Made by a program: the position numbers and the translations under genes. The notes beneath the pieces are model-generated. The model did not search any database. It was not told where the DNA came from and was given only the letters and a program-made list of their open reading frames with translations. From Paracyclopina nana (Eukaryota > Arthropoda > Copepoda > Cyclopoida > Cyclopettidae), in contig JAGUCH010000001.1 of the NCBI GenBank assembly GCA_019096065.1, forward strand, positions 7,874,001 to 7,938,000: a stretch of DNA of 64,000 nucleotides, in the 5' to 3' direction. Of this stretch, positions 12,535 through 22,974 are shown one piece after another. Numbering within the stretch: the stretch's first letter is position 1; every line of letters begins with the position of its first letter.

Positions 12535-14542
12535 TTAACAAGCTCGATATTTTTGTACTAGATCAAAGTAATCAAGTCCATAATTTGCCGCGTGCACGTC
12601 ATTTAAAATCTATCAGGGTAGCAACAAAAACGCCTAAGTGCCTTTAATAAATAAAAAAAAGGCTAGCTACATGCTAGGTAGGTAAAAAGCAAACCAGGTA
12701 AGCCGCAGGTTTACGTAAGATACTATTTAAATTCACTTACCATGTTGGCTATAATTGTAGTCTTGCTGGTGAAAAATGGGTCTTTGTTCGGCTATGTGGA
12801 TACCAGGGTTCAACAACATTTCTCTCAGTATGCTGATAATGCGTTCTGAAGTGGATATTATTTTCGCTTCTTCAATTGGTGGCGATCATCTTCGCGGTGG
12901 TGCGGTTCGTGTCATGCACCAGAGTGGAATGAACCTGCAAGACAAAAGGGACGGTTCAACTTTGCCCAAAGGCTATCCATCATTTTTTCCCTTCACCTCT
13001 ACGCACCGCGGTGGTACGTGCAGTTGCTCATTCCAACGCGAACTTACGAATGATCACAAAATGCTACACGATAAGAAAACTTGTCTTGAACAAATGTAAG
13101 ATTTCGGAGTACAATCTCACCTCGCATCCTAAAACTACAGAAAATGTACAACGCTTCACTCTGCATGGCTACTGTTTCACTCAAATCGTTTTCTACTACT
13201 ACAGTATATGAATATGCTCTCGTAACTTTAGCTGAAGGTGCAAAAGCCATGCTAACTGGTAATATCTTGATTCTGCCAGACATTGTTGCATCAACAGTAG
13301 CCTAGTTAACGTACTAGCGTAAGCTCACCTTCCATACTTTTGGCACTTGATTCAATGCTGCTGTCAGCCTTCCTGTCAACTTAACGATTAATTGCGAGAA
13401 TTCTTGTTATTGATAAACTGCATTTAACTGTGACAACTTTACAGTGATAAATGCTTTTAAAGAATCGTCTCTCAAGTTGCTAGCATTGATCCTGCTGTAT
13501 TGATTTAAGGAGGTTAAAACTGCAAGCTTTCTATATACAGAATGTAAAGGACTCCTAACAAAAGGACAGAGATTCACGATGGAAAATGCCACAAACTAAT
13601 TTTACTGTCCAGTTCATCAAAATCGCTTCCTACCTTTTGATGATCTGTTTAGCTGTTTTGTTTTGAGTTCGTCGTTTGCTGACTGACTTTTTCTTGCTGC
13701 TTTCCCAGCTCATTTCGTGCAACAAAATTGCATTATGCAACGGATCGAAACATGTCCTGATCGCATGATATCAAAACTCAAAATGCCAAAGAGTGCACAA
13801 GTACACAAGTCTTTTCAGCGAGGTTTTTAATGCCCGATTAAAGGCTGAACTTTAGCTGGGCTTTCAGCGCTAAAACATCGTGTAATCGATGTATTTCCGA
13901 GCATGATTCAGAGGCTCAAGTGCCGCTATTACTCCCAGCTCAAGGGAAAGCCTTTTAATATAATTGCACCATGCTTGCGCTTTACTCGTGATTCGCGTCG
14001 TTCACGTGGTTTTGCATGAAATCAAATGCTTTCTGGAATGTTTGCTCACTCCCAGTGCATACGTAAATAATTTAAAGGTCATTAATTTGTTTACACTATA
14101 ATATGGTATTTGCAATGGAAAATAGTGTTTTTTGTTGAATGATGCAAAACTTTTATAATCTTAAAAATGTTGTCTTTGAAGAATGCGGCTAGATTGCATA
14201 ACAGAAGTCGCAAATTCTTAATTTTAGTGTTCTTGTTTGTTAAGCAAAATTACTAATGTCTTGTAAATAACTTTCGGCTGACTCGGCTAAGTTAGGCAGC
14301 CTGCAAATATCGGCTTGAAGACGCGTCACACACTCGAAGCTGCCAGAGATTCAAATTGTACAAATATCGACCTTTGCTGGCGCTTTTGGTAAATGTTTGT
14401 CGGATAAATATACCACAACATCTGACTTTAAAACAGCAGACGCGTTACTCAACGTAAAGCATAAATTGTCTTTTTTCCGTGAAGTTGAAGAAAAAAGTTG
14501 ATTTTTTTCGTTAAAGCCAAGAGTGTTAGAAAAAGCTGTAAA
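12535..14542. other. Spacer between the DUF885 gene and ubiquilin
   Basis: No supported gene. A few minus-strand segments have splice-like borders: a short segment of about 13323-13372 ending in GTGAGC, and a segment about 12740-12940 that ends in a good GTAAGT donor. Their frames do not join, so no gene is called. The last 200 bases hold the ubiquilin promoter and 5' UTR. Confidence 0.4.
12646..12651 (+). terminator. Polyadenylation signal AATAAA after the DUF885 gene
   Basis: AATAAA lies about 110 nt after the final TAA at 12534, followed by A-rich sequence. It fits the plus-strand DUF885 transcript. Confidence 0.4.
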
Positions 14543-16651
14543 ATGTCGGCCTCCGAAGAAAACAGAGACATTTCCGACCCCAACCCAATCGATGACGACG
14601 ATGAGGTGACTTGGTTTTTACATCCTGCAATTTGTGCTTACTCATCGTGTCACTAATCATGCTTTTTAGGACTCTCCCAAGGATTCGGTGACCATCTCCG
14701 TTCACGTCAAGACACCAAAGGAAAAGAAAACTGTCCAAGTGTCTAATAAGTCTACGATAAAAGACGTAAGTTTTAGCAGTCGGAATGTTCTGGAATTTCG
14801 AATTGGTTTGCTTTGCCGGCTTTCTCCTCTCCTCAATGATCCGTTGCTTTTTCCTAATCAAACGTCATTTCTTAGTTCAAGGCGACAATATCCAAGGAGT
14901 TTGATAACACTCCCGTGGAACAGCTGTGCCTCATCTTCTCAGGGAAGATCATGAAGGATCACGAGAGCTTGGACACACACAACATCAAAGACGGCATGAC
15001 CGTCCACCTTGTCATCCGAAGCGCGGGCCCTGGCTCCCAAAGCAATAACAATAGTAACGAAGCCGCTGCGCCTCGGCCAAACCCATCCCAAACCCCGTTC
15101 GGTCTTGGAGGAGTGGGCGGCCTTCCGGGCATGTCCAACTTGGGCCTTGGCTCGGCTAACTTCATGGAGATGCAACAACGTATGCAGGAGGGCATCATGA
15201 GCAACCCTGATTTCATGCGACAAATCATGGACTCGCCGCTGACCCAAAGCCTCATGTCGAACCCCGAAATCGTGCGATCCCTCATTCAGGCCAACCCTCA
15301 GATGAGGCAGTTGATCGAGCGTAATCCTGAGATCGGACACATGCTCAATAATCCGGACATTCTGCGGCAGACCATGGAGGTCGCCAGGAATCCAGCGATG
15401 CTCCAGGAGCTGATGAGAAATCAAGATAGGGCTATGTCTAACTTGGAGTCCCTGCCTGGAGGTCAGAGTGCTTTGCAGAGAATGTATCGTGACATTCAGG
15501 AACCCATGCTTAACGCTGCTCAGGAGCAGTTCGGATCCAACCCGTTCCAGGTGAGCATCAAATTCATGATGCTACAATGTGCAAGATGGCAATGGAATAA
15601 TTCTCTTACAGGCTTTAGGCGGTGGAGGCAACCCTTCTGGTGGTACCGAGTCTAGTCGTCCGTCGACTGCGGAGAACTCTGCCCCCATGCCGAATCCATG
15701 GAACCCATCTGGAGGAACTTCTTCTGGGTCATCGTCAACGGGATCCTCCCTGTTCACATCCCCCGGAATGCAGTCACTCTTGTCACAGATGACGGAGAAT
15801 CCACAGCTGATGCAGAACATGCTCAACGCGCCCTACACCCAAAACATGTTCCAGTCGTTGGCCCAGAACCCTGACCTCGCGTCTTCGATCATATCCAGCA
15901 ATCCGCTTTTTGCCGGAAATCCGCAGCTTCAGGAGCAAATGAGAAACATGATGCCTACATTCATGCAACAGCTTCAAAATCCCGCGGTTCAGGGACTTGT
16001 GTCTAATCCTGAGGCTCTGCAGGTGAGCTAAGAAAAATCATATTCTCTGTGATGAGTTTTCCTAGATGCATTTGATCGTTTAGGCCATTATGCAAATTCA
16101 AGAGGGCATGCAACGGTTGCAGAGGGCTGCACCGGACCTTTACTCTTCCATGGGATTCCCTGGAGTTGGTGTCGGAATGGATCTCTCGGGAAGTGCGAGT
16201 TCAACCACTACAACTGATTCCACAACCACCTCGACTACAACCCCTACGTCGCCCTCGACCACAGCGGCCAATTCCACCTCTGCTCCAGGAAGTGAGTGAT
16301 GACTGCCCGTGTTTAGGGAATCTGTTTTAACTAGCTCTTTTTTTCAGGTGGAGCCAACAGTCAGCAAGCTTTTAACCAATTGATGCAACAAATGGTGACT
16401 AGTATGGCAGGACAAGGATTGAACACTCCGCCCGAGGAAAGATTCAGGGTCCAACTCGAGACTCTGACCTCTATGGGATTCGTAGATCGACAGGCCAACA
16501 TACAAGGTAGTTCTATAGCCCTATATTAATTTTGAAGAATAACTTCAACTTCCTATTTCTCGTTACAGCACTCATTGCCACCTATGGTGACGTTAATGCG
16601 GCGATCGATCGGCTCCTAAGCTCTCGTCAGGCAGGAGGACAACAAAGCTGA
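14543..16651 (+). CDS. Ubqn: Ubiquilin (UBL-UBA proteasome shuttle factor)
   Basis: Cytosolic shuttle that binds ubiquitinated or exposed hydrophobic clients and hands them to the proteasome. Exons: 14543-14605, 14670-14765, 14876-15550, 15612-16022, 16084-16291, 16348-16506, 16569-16651. All phases agree, giving 564 residues, the usual family length. The ubiquitin-like domain spans about residues 25-100 ([33 protein letters not shown]). Two Met/Asn/Pro-rich STI1 regions follow (about 150-260 and 320-420, [20 protein letters not shown]). A low-complexity Ser/Thr/Pro linker (about 440-475) precedes the C-terminal UBA domain with its MGF loop ([20 protein letters not shown]). The start is the first ATG in frame with the UBL domain and follows A-rich leader sequence. 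The animal single-gene form is the Drosophila Ubqn orthologue by family resemblance. Confidence 0.97.
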
Positions 16652-16961
16652 AAAATTAGTTGAATGTTTTTGTGTGTGAAAGTGTTGATGGGCTTTTTTC
16701 CTTAAATGCCGTAAAGTGTCTTCATGTTTCCCGATAATGCGTATATTTTTGTGTATCATCAAAAAGTTTAGGCTCTGCTGGTGTACTACTGCAACAATTA
16801 ACTCACTTTTCTCGGATTTTCTGTCCCATTAATGTTTTTGGCTGTTTATTATGGCATCATTGATATCAGCATGATAACAAAAACAACGATTTATGAATAA
16901 GAATTAGAGGTGGTGATCTTTCCATTGTACTCTAATATTATTTGTTATTTGTGTCATCATA

Positions 16962-16967
16962 AATAAA
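16962..16967 (+). terminator. Polyadenylation signal AATAAA for ubiquilin
   Basis: AATAAA sits 311 nt after the ubiquilin stop and about 50 nt before the stop of the convergent TSUP gene, so the two 3' ends probably abut or overlap. Confidence 0.5.
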
Positions 16968-16997
16968 ATAATAGACGAGAACTGGTTATAATATTAC

Positions 16998-17003
16998 TTT
17001 ATT
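16998..17003 (-). terminator. Polyadenylation signal AATAAA for the TSUP gene
   Basis: TTTATT on the plus strand reads AATAAA on the minus strand, only 10 nt past the TAA at 17014-17016. If used, the TSUP 3' UTR is very short and cleavage falls close to the ubiquilin cleavage site. Confidence 0.4.
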
Positions 17004-17013
17004 CGAACAAGTT

Positions 17014-18935
17014 TTAACTACTAATAGAGATGTTGAGTGTATCAGATGATCGTTGACGAGAATCTAAGCTGGCCTCGTAGTTTCCCAAAAGCTTATCGCC
17101 AATTTTCGATATGACGAAGAAGAAGAGGAATCCGCCCGTGATCAAAGATCCAATCAAAATGCCTCTATTCATGGTAATCGGAATAACCACTAGAGCAGTA
17201 ACCTAGAAAAAAGGAGTAACAGGAAAGTTGAAGTGATTTGAAATCATTTTAGCGTTTACGAGGGCAATCGTGTCCAGTACGTAAATGAGTCCTGCAAGCA
17301 CTTGTCTATGGAAATGGGACGAGACCAATGATCCAAAGGGTGCAAAAAATACGCATACGGGCACGCATACTGCCAAGTAGTTCCATGCTTCTGGCTCGCA
17401 GCCAGAATCGGTCATCAGGGCCCGCCAGAAGAAACCTACAATAAGAGAGTAAGTTGCATTTTAGTTTCTTAATTAACATCATCGATTTTCTCTTTTAGGA
17501 AAGTTTTTTCTAGGAAAAATGTCAAGGTTCTTCCTTTTCGTAGATAGTTAAATAAAGATAGTCCGACCAGCTATTTTAGTTTAGATACTCACCTACGCAT
17601 GTATTCATGGCCATTAGAATAACTGAAGTGGGCGTCGACACCTTTTCACTGACCCTGTTAATAGCAATTTTACATACAGAATCATTGCATTTTACAGATC
17701 GCAGCTTTTACCTGAACAACAAGCTAAGTATGGAAAAGGAGCATATATCAACTCCGCTCCCTGCTATGGCAGAGAAAATTCCACCACAAAATCCGGTTAT
17801 GGTAAGAATCACAGCATGCCATAAGCCGAAATTGGGAATACAATCAAAAGTGAATCTTTTACCTTGCCTAGAAACAAGATTGCAAAAAATATGCATGCAT
17901 TGCTTTTCTATCATCAATGTCACCTGTTAAGCAAGAAAAGAGCAAAAGCAAAGCTGAACCAAACGCAAACGAAGCCCAGCTTCTTTGTAGGAGGATCTAA
18001 CATTGCATCAAAAACTTCCAAGCCAAGTACCATGCCAAATGTAGAACCAAGGGAGCAAAACAAGATCGAGTGCCATTCCAGCTGAATTTGCATCCAAAGT
18101 ATTGTAAAAGCCGCAGCTGTCATTCCTATACATTTAATGGACACTTTAAAATGCGTCGCACAAGTTTAAGAGAAAGGCTTTACCACATGATTGAATCATC
18201 AAGGAAAAATCTCTTGCGACAGATGGAACGATTCCCAAAGCCAGAGTCATTACGGGAAAAGCCACGGCTCCACCACCCTCAGAAGTCATTCCTAAGAATT
18301 TTAGCTTGCCATATTGGGCAATAGATTGGTATAGATTAATATAAATCACCTGCCACTGAAGCACCAAAAATCATTGTTATGGTCAGAATGTATCGGTCTG
18401 GAAACAAGCTGAAAAAGTCATGCTTAACAGCAAGACACCACCAGCAAGTTTGAAAAAATAAGAATGGGATCATAATGCCGACCAACCGTCGATGCTTGAT
18501 TGTAAGTTTCTGATGCCAAGGAGCATTTGGCTCTAGGCTGGCCAAAGCCTTGACCTGATGATTTGTAAGCTTTTGACCTAATTAAATGTTCTAATTGGTG
18601 GAACAAAAGTAATTTGTTTCTATGCTTCATTCAGCATACCTTCAAGAAAATATTTTCGGAAAAATCTACCAACTTTCTCCATGTAGCCAGAGTCGTAATT
18701 AATGCCTTCCTAGAATAAAGTAAAAGAAATTGCGTTTATTCGTGCATGCATATACTATAGTTAAATGGGATCGAAGCTTGCCACTTACTGTGTTTGTCAA
18801 TTTCAAATCCGCCATTTTGATGATACTTAAGAAGTGTCTTTTCTGTTCGGAGTTCTTGCCTAAAGTGTTGCCCAGGCTCAAGTTCAAGTTCATTAAATGG
18901 TTGCTTTTATAGAACTTGATTTCATGAGTTGCCAA
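17014..18935 (-). CDS. TauE/SafE (TSUP) family membrane transporter
   Basis: Polytopic membrane protein of the sulfite exporter TauE/SafE family, which exports sulfite or sulfonate-type anions in characterised bacterial members; the animal substrate is unknown. Exons in order: 18935-18789, 18709-18640, 18577-18350, 18291-18184, 18125-17924, 17867-17712, 17654-17593, 17435-17260, 17202-17014; phases agree, 445 residues. A cytosolic N-terminus is followed by hydrophobic helices including GIMIPFLFFQTCWWCLAV, DRYILTITMIFGASVAG, GMTSEGGGAVAFPVMTLALG, the ITGFCGGIFSAIAGSGVDI repeat-type segment, SEKVSTPTSVILMAMN and a last helix GILIGSLITGGFLFFFV. The paired glycine-rich segments and SEKVxTPTSVxLMAxN are typical of the family. 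The start is the first ATG of the exon; an in-frame ATG near residue 41 is an alternative. It is convergent with ubiquilin and divergent from CLP1. Confidence 0.88.
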
Positions 18936-19634
18936 TGTATCAGAGTGCTTTAAGTTAATCTAATAGCACTCTGAGAGAAAATGGAAATAAAGCAACTTAA
19001 CAAAGAAAGCTCATCAATATTGCTTGGTATTGTATTTAAAGAGCAAATCCCATCAACTTAGTAGTAGTAAAAATTGACCCCTTTTAATCAAACGAGGATA
19101 TCTGTAGATGTGTTGCTAGCCAAAAAATTTCTTAGTTTGGTCCAGAATTTCAAGATTTCTTTGATTGTAGTCATTTGCAAATATGCATTAACTCATTGAC
19201 TGGTTTCGCAAGAAGTGCTCTAAAAATTCCAAAGCATAGATAGTCTCAATTCAAAGTCATTTTTCCTCAAAAAATAGCGCTTGATTACCTTGAAACAATT
19301 CAAGGCTGAGTATTTATAATTTTCACTTGCTTGTCTTAAAATCAGTTGCATTCGAGACGAGAACAGTGTTTTCAAACAGATAGTAAAGCAATTTTTCAAT
19401 GATTCGCTCGATATATTTTTATAAGTATAATAGGAAGCCTTAGTTATAAGGTAATGCACGGTTGTAAAACTTTTTCAAAGTTCTTTGAACTTTTTACACC
19501 AGTTAGAGGTTGCAATTTTTATTCACCTAAAGTTCCGCTCAGCCAAGAAGGCAAAGAAATTAGAAATGTAAACAAAAATAAGCTCAATAAAAGTGAGACG
19601 AAAAGCTGGCCGATTTTTGCATTTTCCTTCGAAA
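18936..19634. promoter_or_regulatory. Divergent spacer between TSUP and CLP1
   Basis: About 0.7 kb separates the head-to-head starts of TSUP (minus) and CLP1 (plus). Both promoters and 5' UTRs must lie here unless distal noncoding exons exist. No specific core element was identified with confidence. Confidence 0.45.
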
Positions 19635-20967
19635 ATGTCTGAAATCTCGGGAGTGAAATATGTGCTAGAAGAAGATGAAGAGCTAAGGATCGAAGTGGAG
19701 ATTGATGAGAAGGAAACTTTTGAAATCGAACTACTCAAAGGAAACGCCGAAATTTTCGGTTGGGAGTTACGAAAAGACACCAAGCACCGATTCGCCAATG
19801 GCTCCAAGTTTGCCCTTTTCACATTCCAAGGCTGCACATTGATGATCTATGGCAAATCTAACGTTGTTCCCGTCAAAAGCCAAGACACTCCAATGATCAT
19901 GAGCCTCCAAGTTCATGCAACCTTGGAAGAACTTCGAAAGCTGGCTGATGAGCGATCCAAAACCGACGAGACTGTCAAAGGACCTGTAACCTTGGTTGTT
20001 GGACCCACAGACTCGGGAAAGTCGACCTTGACCAAGACTTTAGTCAACTATGCCGTCAGGATGGGACGCAGACCTATTTATATGGATCTTGATGTTGGCC
20101 AAGGAAGTATCTCCGTTCCTGGAACGCTTGGAGCCACAATTGTGACCGAGCAAGTTGATGTCATGCATGGCTTTGATTCCTGTCCAGCTCCTCTGGTGTA
20201 CAACTTCGGTCACAAGGCGCCAGGACACAATTTACCTCTCTACAACAACTACATAACCAGGTAAATTGTGCTTTATTTTGAGATGAGGATGAAATATGTT
20301 AAAAACTACCTCCAGAATGGCAGAAGTGGTCAAGGATCAACAGAAACATAATCCCAAATGCCAGTCTTCGGGCATAATTGTCAACAGCTGTGGCTGGGTC
20401 AAAGGCCAGGGGTACTCTCATTTGCTTCACATCGCCCAATCTCTAGAGGTCGATTTGATTGTGGTCATGGACGAACAAAGATTGTACTGCGACCTGCAAA
20501 GAGATATGCCCAACTTTGTCAAAGTAATTTGGTTGCCCAGATCCTCTGGTGTGGTTTCACGATCGCAGCCTCTTCGGATTGCGTCCCGAACCCAAAAGAT
20601 AAGGGAGTATTTCTTTGGCACAATCAACAGCACGCTGGAGCCAGCATCATTTGAAGTCAAGTTCTCAGAGCTGGAAAACCGAATTTACAAAGTTGGCAGC
20701 GTTTTCTTCCAACAGAGCAATGATGAAAGGATCTTATTCAAGCTGACGAATATCCAGCCGTCCTCCAAAGAGCTGGTTAATCACTTGCTGGCTCTTAGTT
20801 TTGCCACAAATTCCGACGACCTCACAGATTCTAACGTGGCTGGCTTCGTGTGTGTGACCAAAGTTGACATGGATGCCGAAACAATCACAGTATTGAGCCC
20901 TCAGCCCGAGCCTTTGCCTGAAAAATGCCTTTTTATATTTTCAGATATTCAGTTCAACATTCATTAG
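19635..20967 (+). CDS. cbc: CLP1, polynucleotide 5'-hydroxyl kinase / pre-mRNA cleavage factor II subunit
   Basis: Nuclear RNA kinase that phosphorylates 5'-OH RNA ends. It works with the tRNA splicing endonuclease and in 3'-end cleavage with Pcf11. Exons 19635-20260 and 20316-20967 join in phase 2, giving 425 residues, matching the animal family. The N-terminal beta domain (KYVLEEDEELRIEV, FGWEL, FTFQGCTLMIYG) is followed by the P-loop GPTDSGKST (about residues 120-128), the lid and Walker B region (PIYMDLDVGQGSISVPG), GIIVNSCGWVKGQGY, and the C-terminal domain. The chosen ATG (19635) begins MSEISG; an in-frame ATG 14 codons upstream adds only a basic leader. The final TAG (20965-20967) overlaps the stop of the opposing SMYD gene. 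Symbol cbc is the Drosophila name, assigned by family. Confidence 0.95.
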
Positions 20968-22974
20968 TTTGTGAAATTCAGCAATGACAGCTTCAAGTCG
21001 TTGATTTTCAGCTTCATACAATGGTCTTGGGAATGGATGTCTTCATTCTTAAACACCATTTCGGCTATTTTGATGCTGCTGCGCGCCTCTTCCAGCAAGC
21101 TCATGGGGTCAGTGTTGATCATGTTGCTCTCGCTATTGCTGAACATGAGCACTAGTTTGGCAATGATAGAGCTAACGTTCTCAATTGCCAGGATGCCGTT
21201 CAAGTAAGAGAACTCGGATTCGAATTTTTCCATGCCCTTTTTCACCTCTTGGATGAGCTTGATTTTTTTGGCGAGCATCGCCTCCCGTACCATATCGTAA
21301 GGGAGCCGATCAAGTCCCTCAATCATCCACATTTTCAGTTGAAGCAGGAAAACGTGGTTGCTGCTTAATAGTGGAGTGTACACTCTGATGAACTTGTCGA
21401 TATTGCTCAAGTTATTTCTGTTCACTTTTGCCAGCTCTCTGCTCAGACTATTGTCAAACTCCATGGCTTGCTGACCAATAAGCTTTTGATGGCATTTGTT
21501 GCATTCGTAGTCGGCAGACAAGCTTAGGCTATTTTGAGACACTAGGTCACCTCTGAGATCGCAAAAGTTACACTTGGGGGACGATGCAAAAGTGCCAAAC
21601 TCGGTAGGGTCCGAGCACCTGGTGCAAGCACAAGAAAAGCTTTTGCCTCTCAGTAATATAGCTCTTCTCTGCAAGTTGGTGTGGAATGGCTCCAAGTAAT
21701 TCGTGTTGATTTCCTGTCCCATGTCAATGTCAGCTGTGGCGACGACTTTCATCTCATAATCCGAGTTGGAGAAAATGGGCCTGGAGTTGGCTTTGAAGCA
21801 CGTGTGGTTCAGCATTGAGGCTTGCACATAAAGGCCATTGAATGATTCCAGACTGAGGTTTGAGATCAGTTGGTATGAATTAGAGTCCAATATGCAAATT
21901 GCTTCTTCTATTTCTTGTCGGGAAATCCCTGCGGTAGCAACAATTCAAAAATTCAGTTATAAAATAGTACATTGACTGCATTAGTACCTTGAATAGTGTA
22001 CCTTTCTTCAATCTTGTCTGCTATTTCAGTCAATCTTTGCCAATCTGGACCGCTTTTCTAAATAAAAGCAGCCATTTACAGTAACAATTAGTTTACTTGA
22101 TGCGAGTGCTACCAATAGCAGTTCTGGAAACCCACCTTTGAATCCAAATGGGTCACAAGTGTTCGTAGTTTTGCGTAGTTTTCAGGATCATTTGATTTCA
22201 TTTTTAGAAACCTAATTGGGGACAATAGGTCAAAGTCTTGAAACTCATTTTCGAGACATGACTTGACCATATCACATTCCAATTGATGGAATTCGTTCTT
22301 TCCACATTTGTCAGAGCAAATATTCATTCCACATCCTTGACACCTATGTTAGAAACTGAGCGAGTTCCATCAATTATTATCGTTGATTTGAAGTTACTTT
22401 TTGTGGCTCGGAGCAATTTTTCCGAAACATCCAGGACACATTTTGGTGGAAGTAATGACCGTTCTTGGTCCCACTAGAGTGGGCTTTTCAAAGAAAATTA
22501 CATCGCCCGTTTTGATTTTTCTATTGGCAACGACAAATCTGGAATTGGAGCAGATTATCCCCAGAGCTCTTAGCTTTGCTTTCACTGATTTTCATCGCGT
22601 GTGTGACTCCGAAAAAGAGGAGCAATGAAATTACATCGACTGGTTTTGCATCTGCTCCGAATTTGCATTGAAATCTTGGAAAATCGACAGCAATTCTTTT
22701 CCATCTTGGAGTGAGGCTAAGAAGTTGGAAAGGCATTTTTTTCACGGCAAATTGAGCACAAATCGATCCGCATAAAATACACATGAATTATACTTGTTAC
22801 ATACCTTCCCCGTTGAGCATCTTTGGGATCAGTGATTACTTTCCAGGATTTACATTGGGATTTGTGTCGACTCCAATCTTGCCTTTGATGGTTTACACAA
22901 CAATAAGCCACTCGGCCACAGCCAGAGCACTTTTTCCCATTTTCAGACTGGCAAATGGCACACTCCATTTTCAC
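20964..22974 (-). CDS. SMYD (SET and MYND domain) protein, SmydA-like
   Basis: Predicted lysine methyltransferase or SMYD-like regulator. Exons in order: 22974-22805, 22538-22398, 22343-22136, 22057-21988, 21928-20964; phases agree, 517 residues. The MYND zinc finger is at residues 3-39 (CAICQSENGKKCSGCG ... CCVNHQRQDWSRHKSQC). The SET domain begins at GRFVVANRKIKTGDVIFFE and is split by a Cys-rich insertion (CPGCFGKI ... CQGCGMNICSDKC). The SET core is MLNHTCFKAN, where SMYD enzymes usually have NHSC. GQEINTNYLEPF and a post-SET FSCACTRC motif follow, then a helical C-terminal region. This layout matches the arthropod SmydA/msta group. The Ser-to-Thr change in the cofactor/active-site motif may affect activity. 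Coding sequence overlaps CLP1 by 4 nt at the 3' end. Confidence 0.9.

Noticed and set aside
12740-13372. Splice-like minus-strand segments suggesting a small peptide gene
   Set aside because: Donor and acceptor-like sites exist, but reading frames hit stops when joined and no motif is recognisable.
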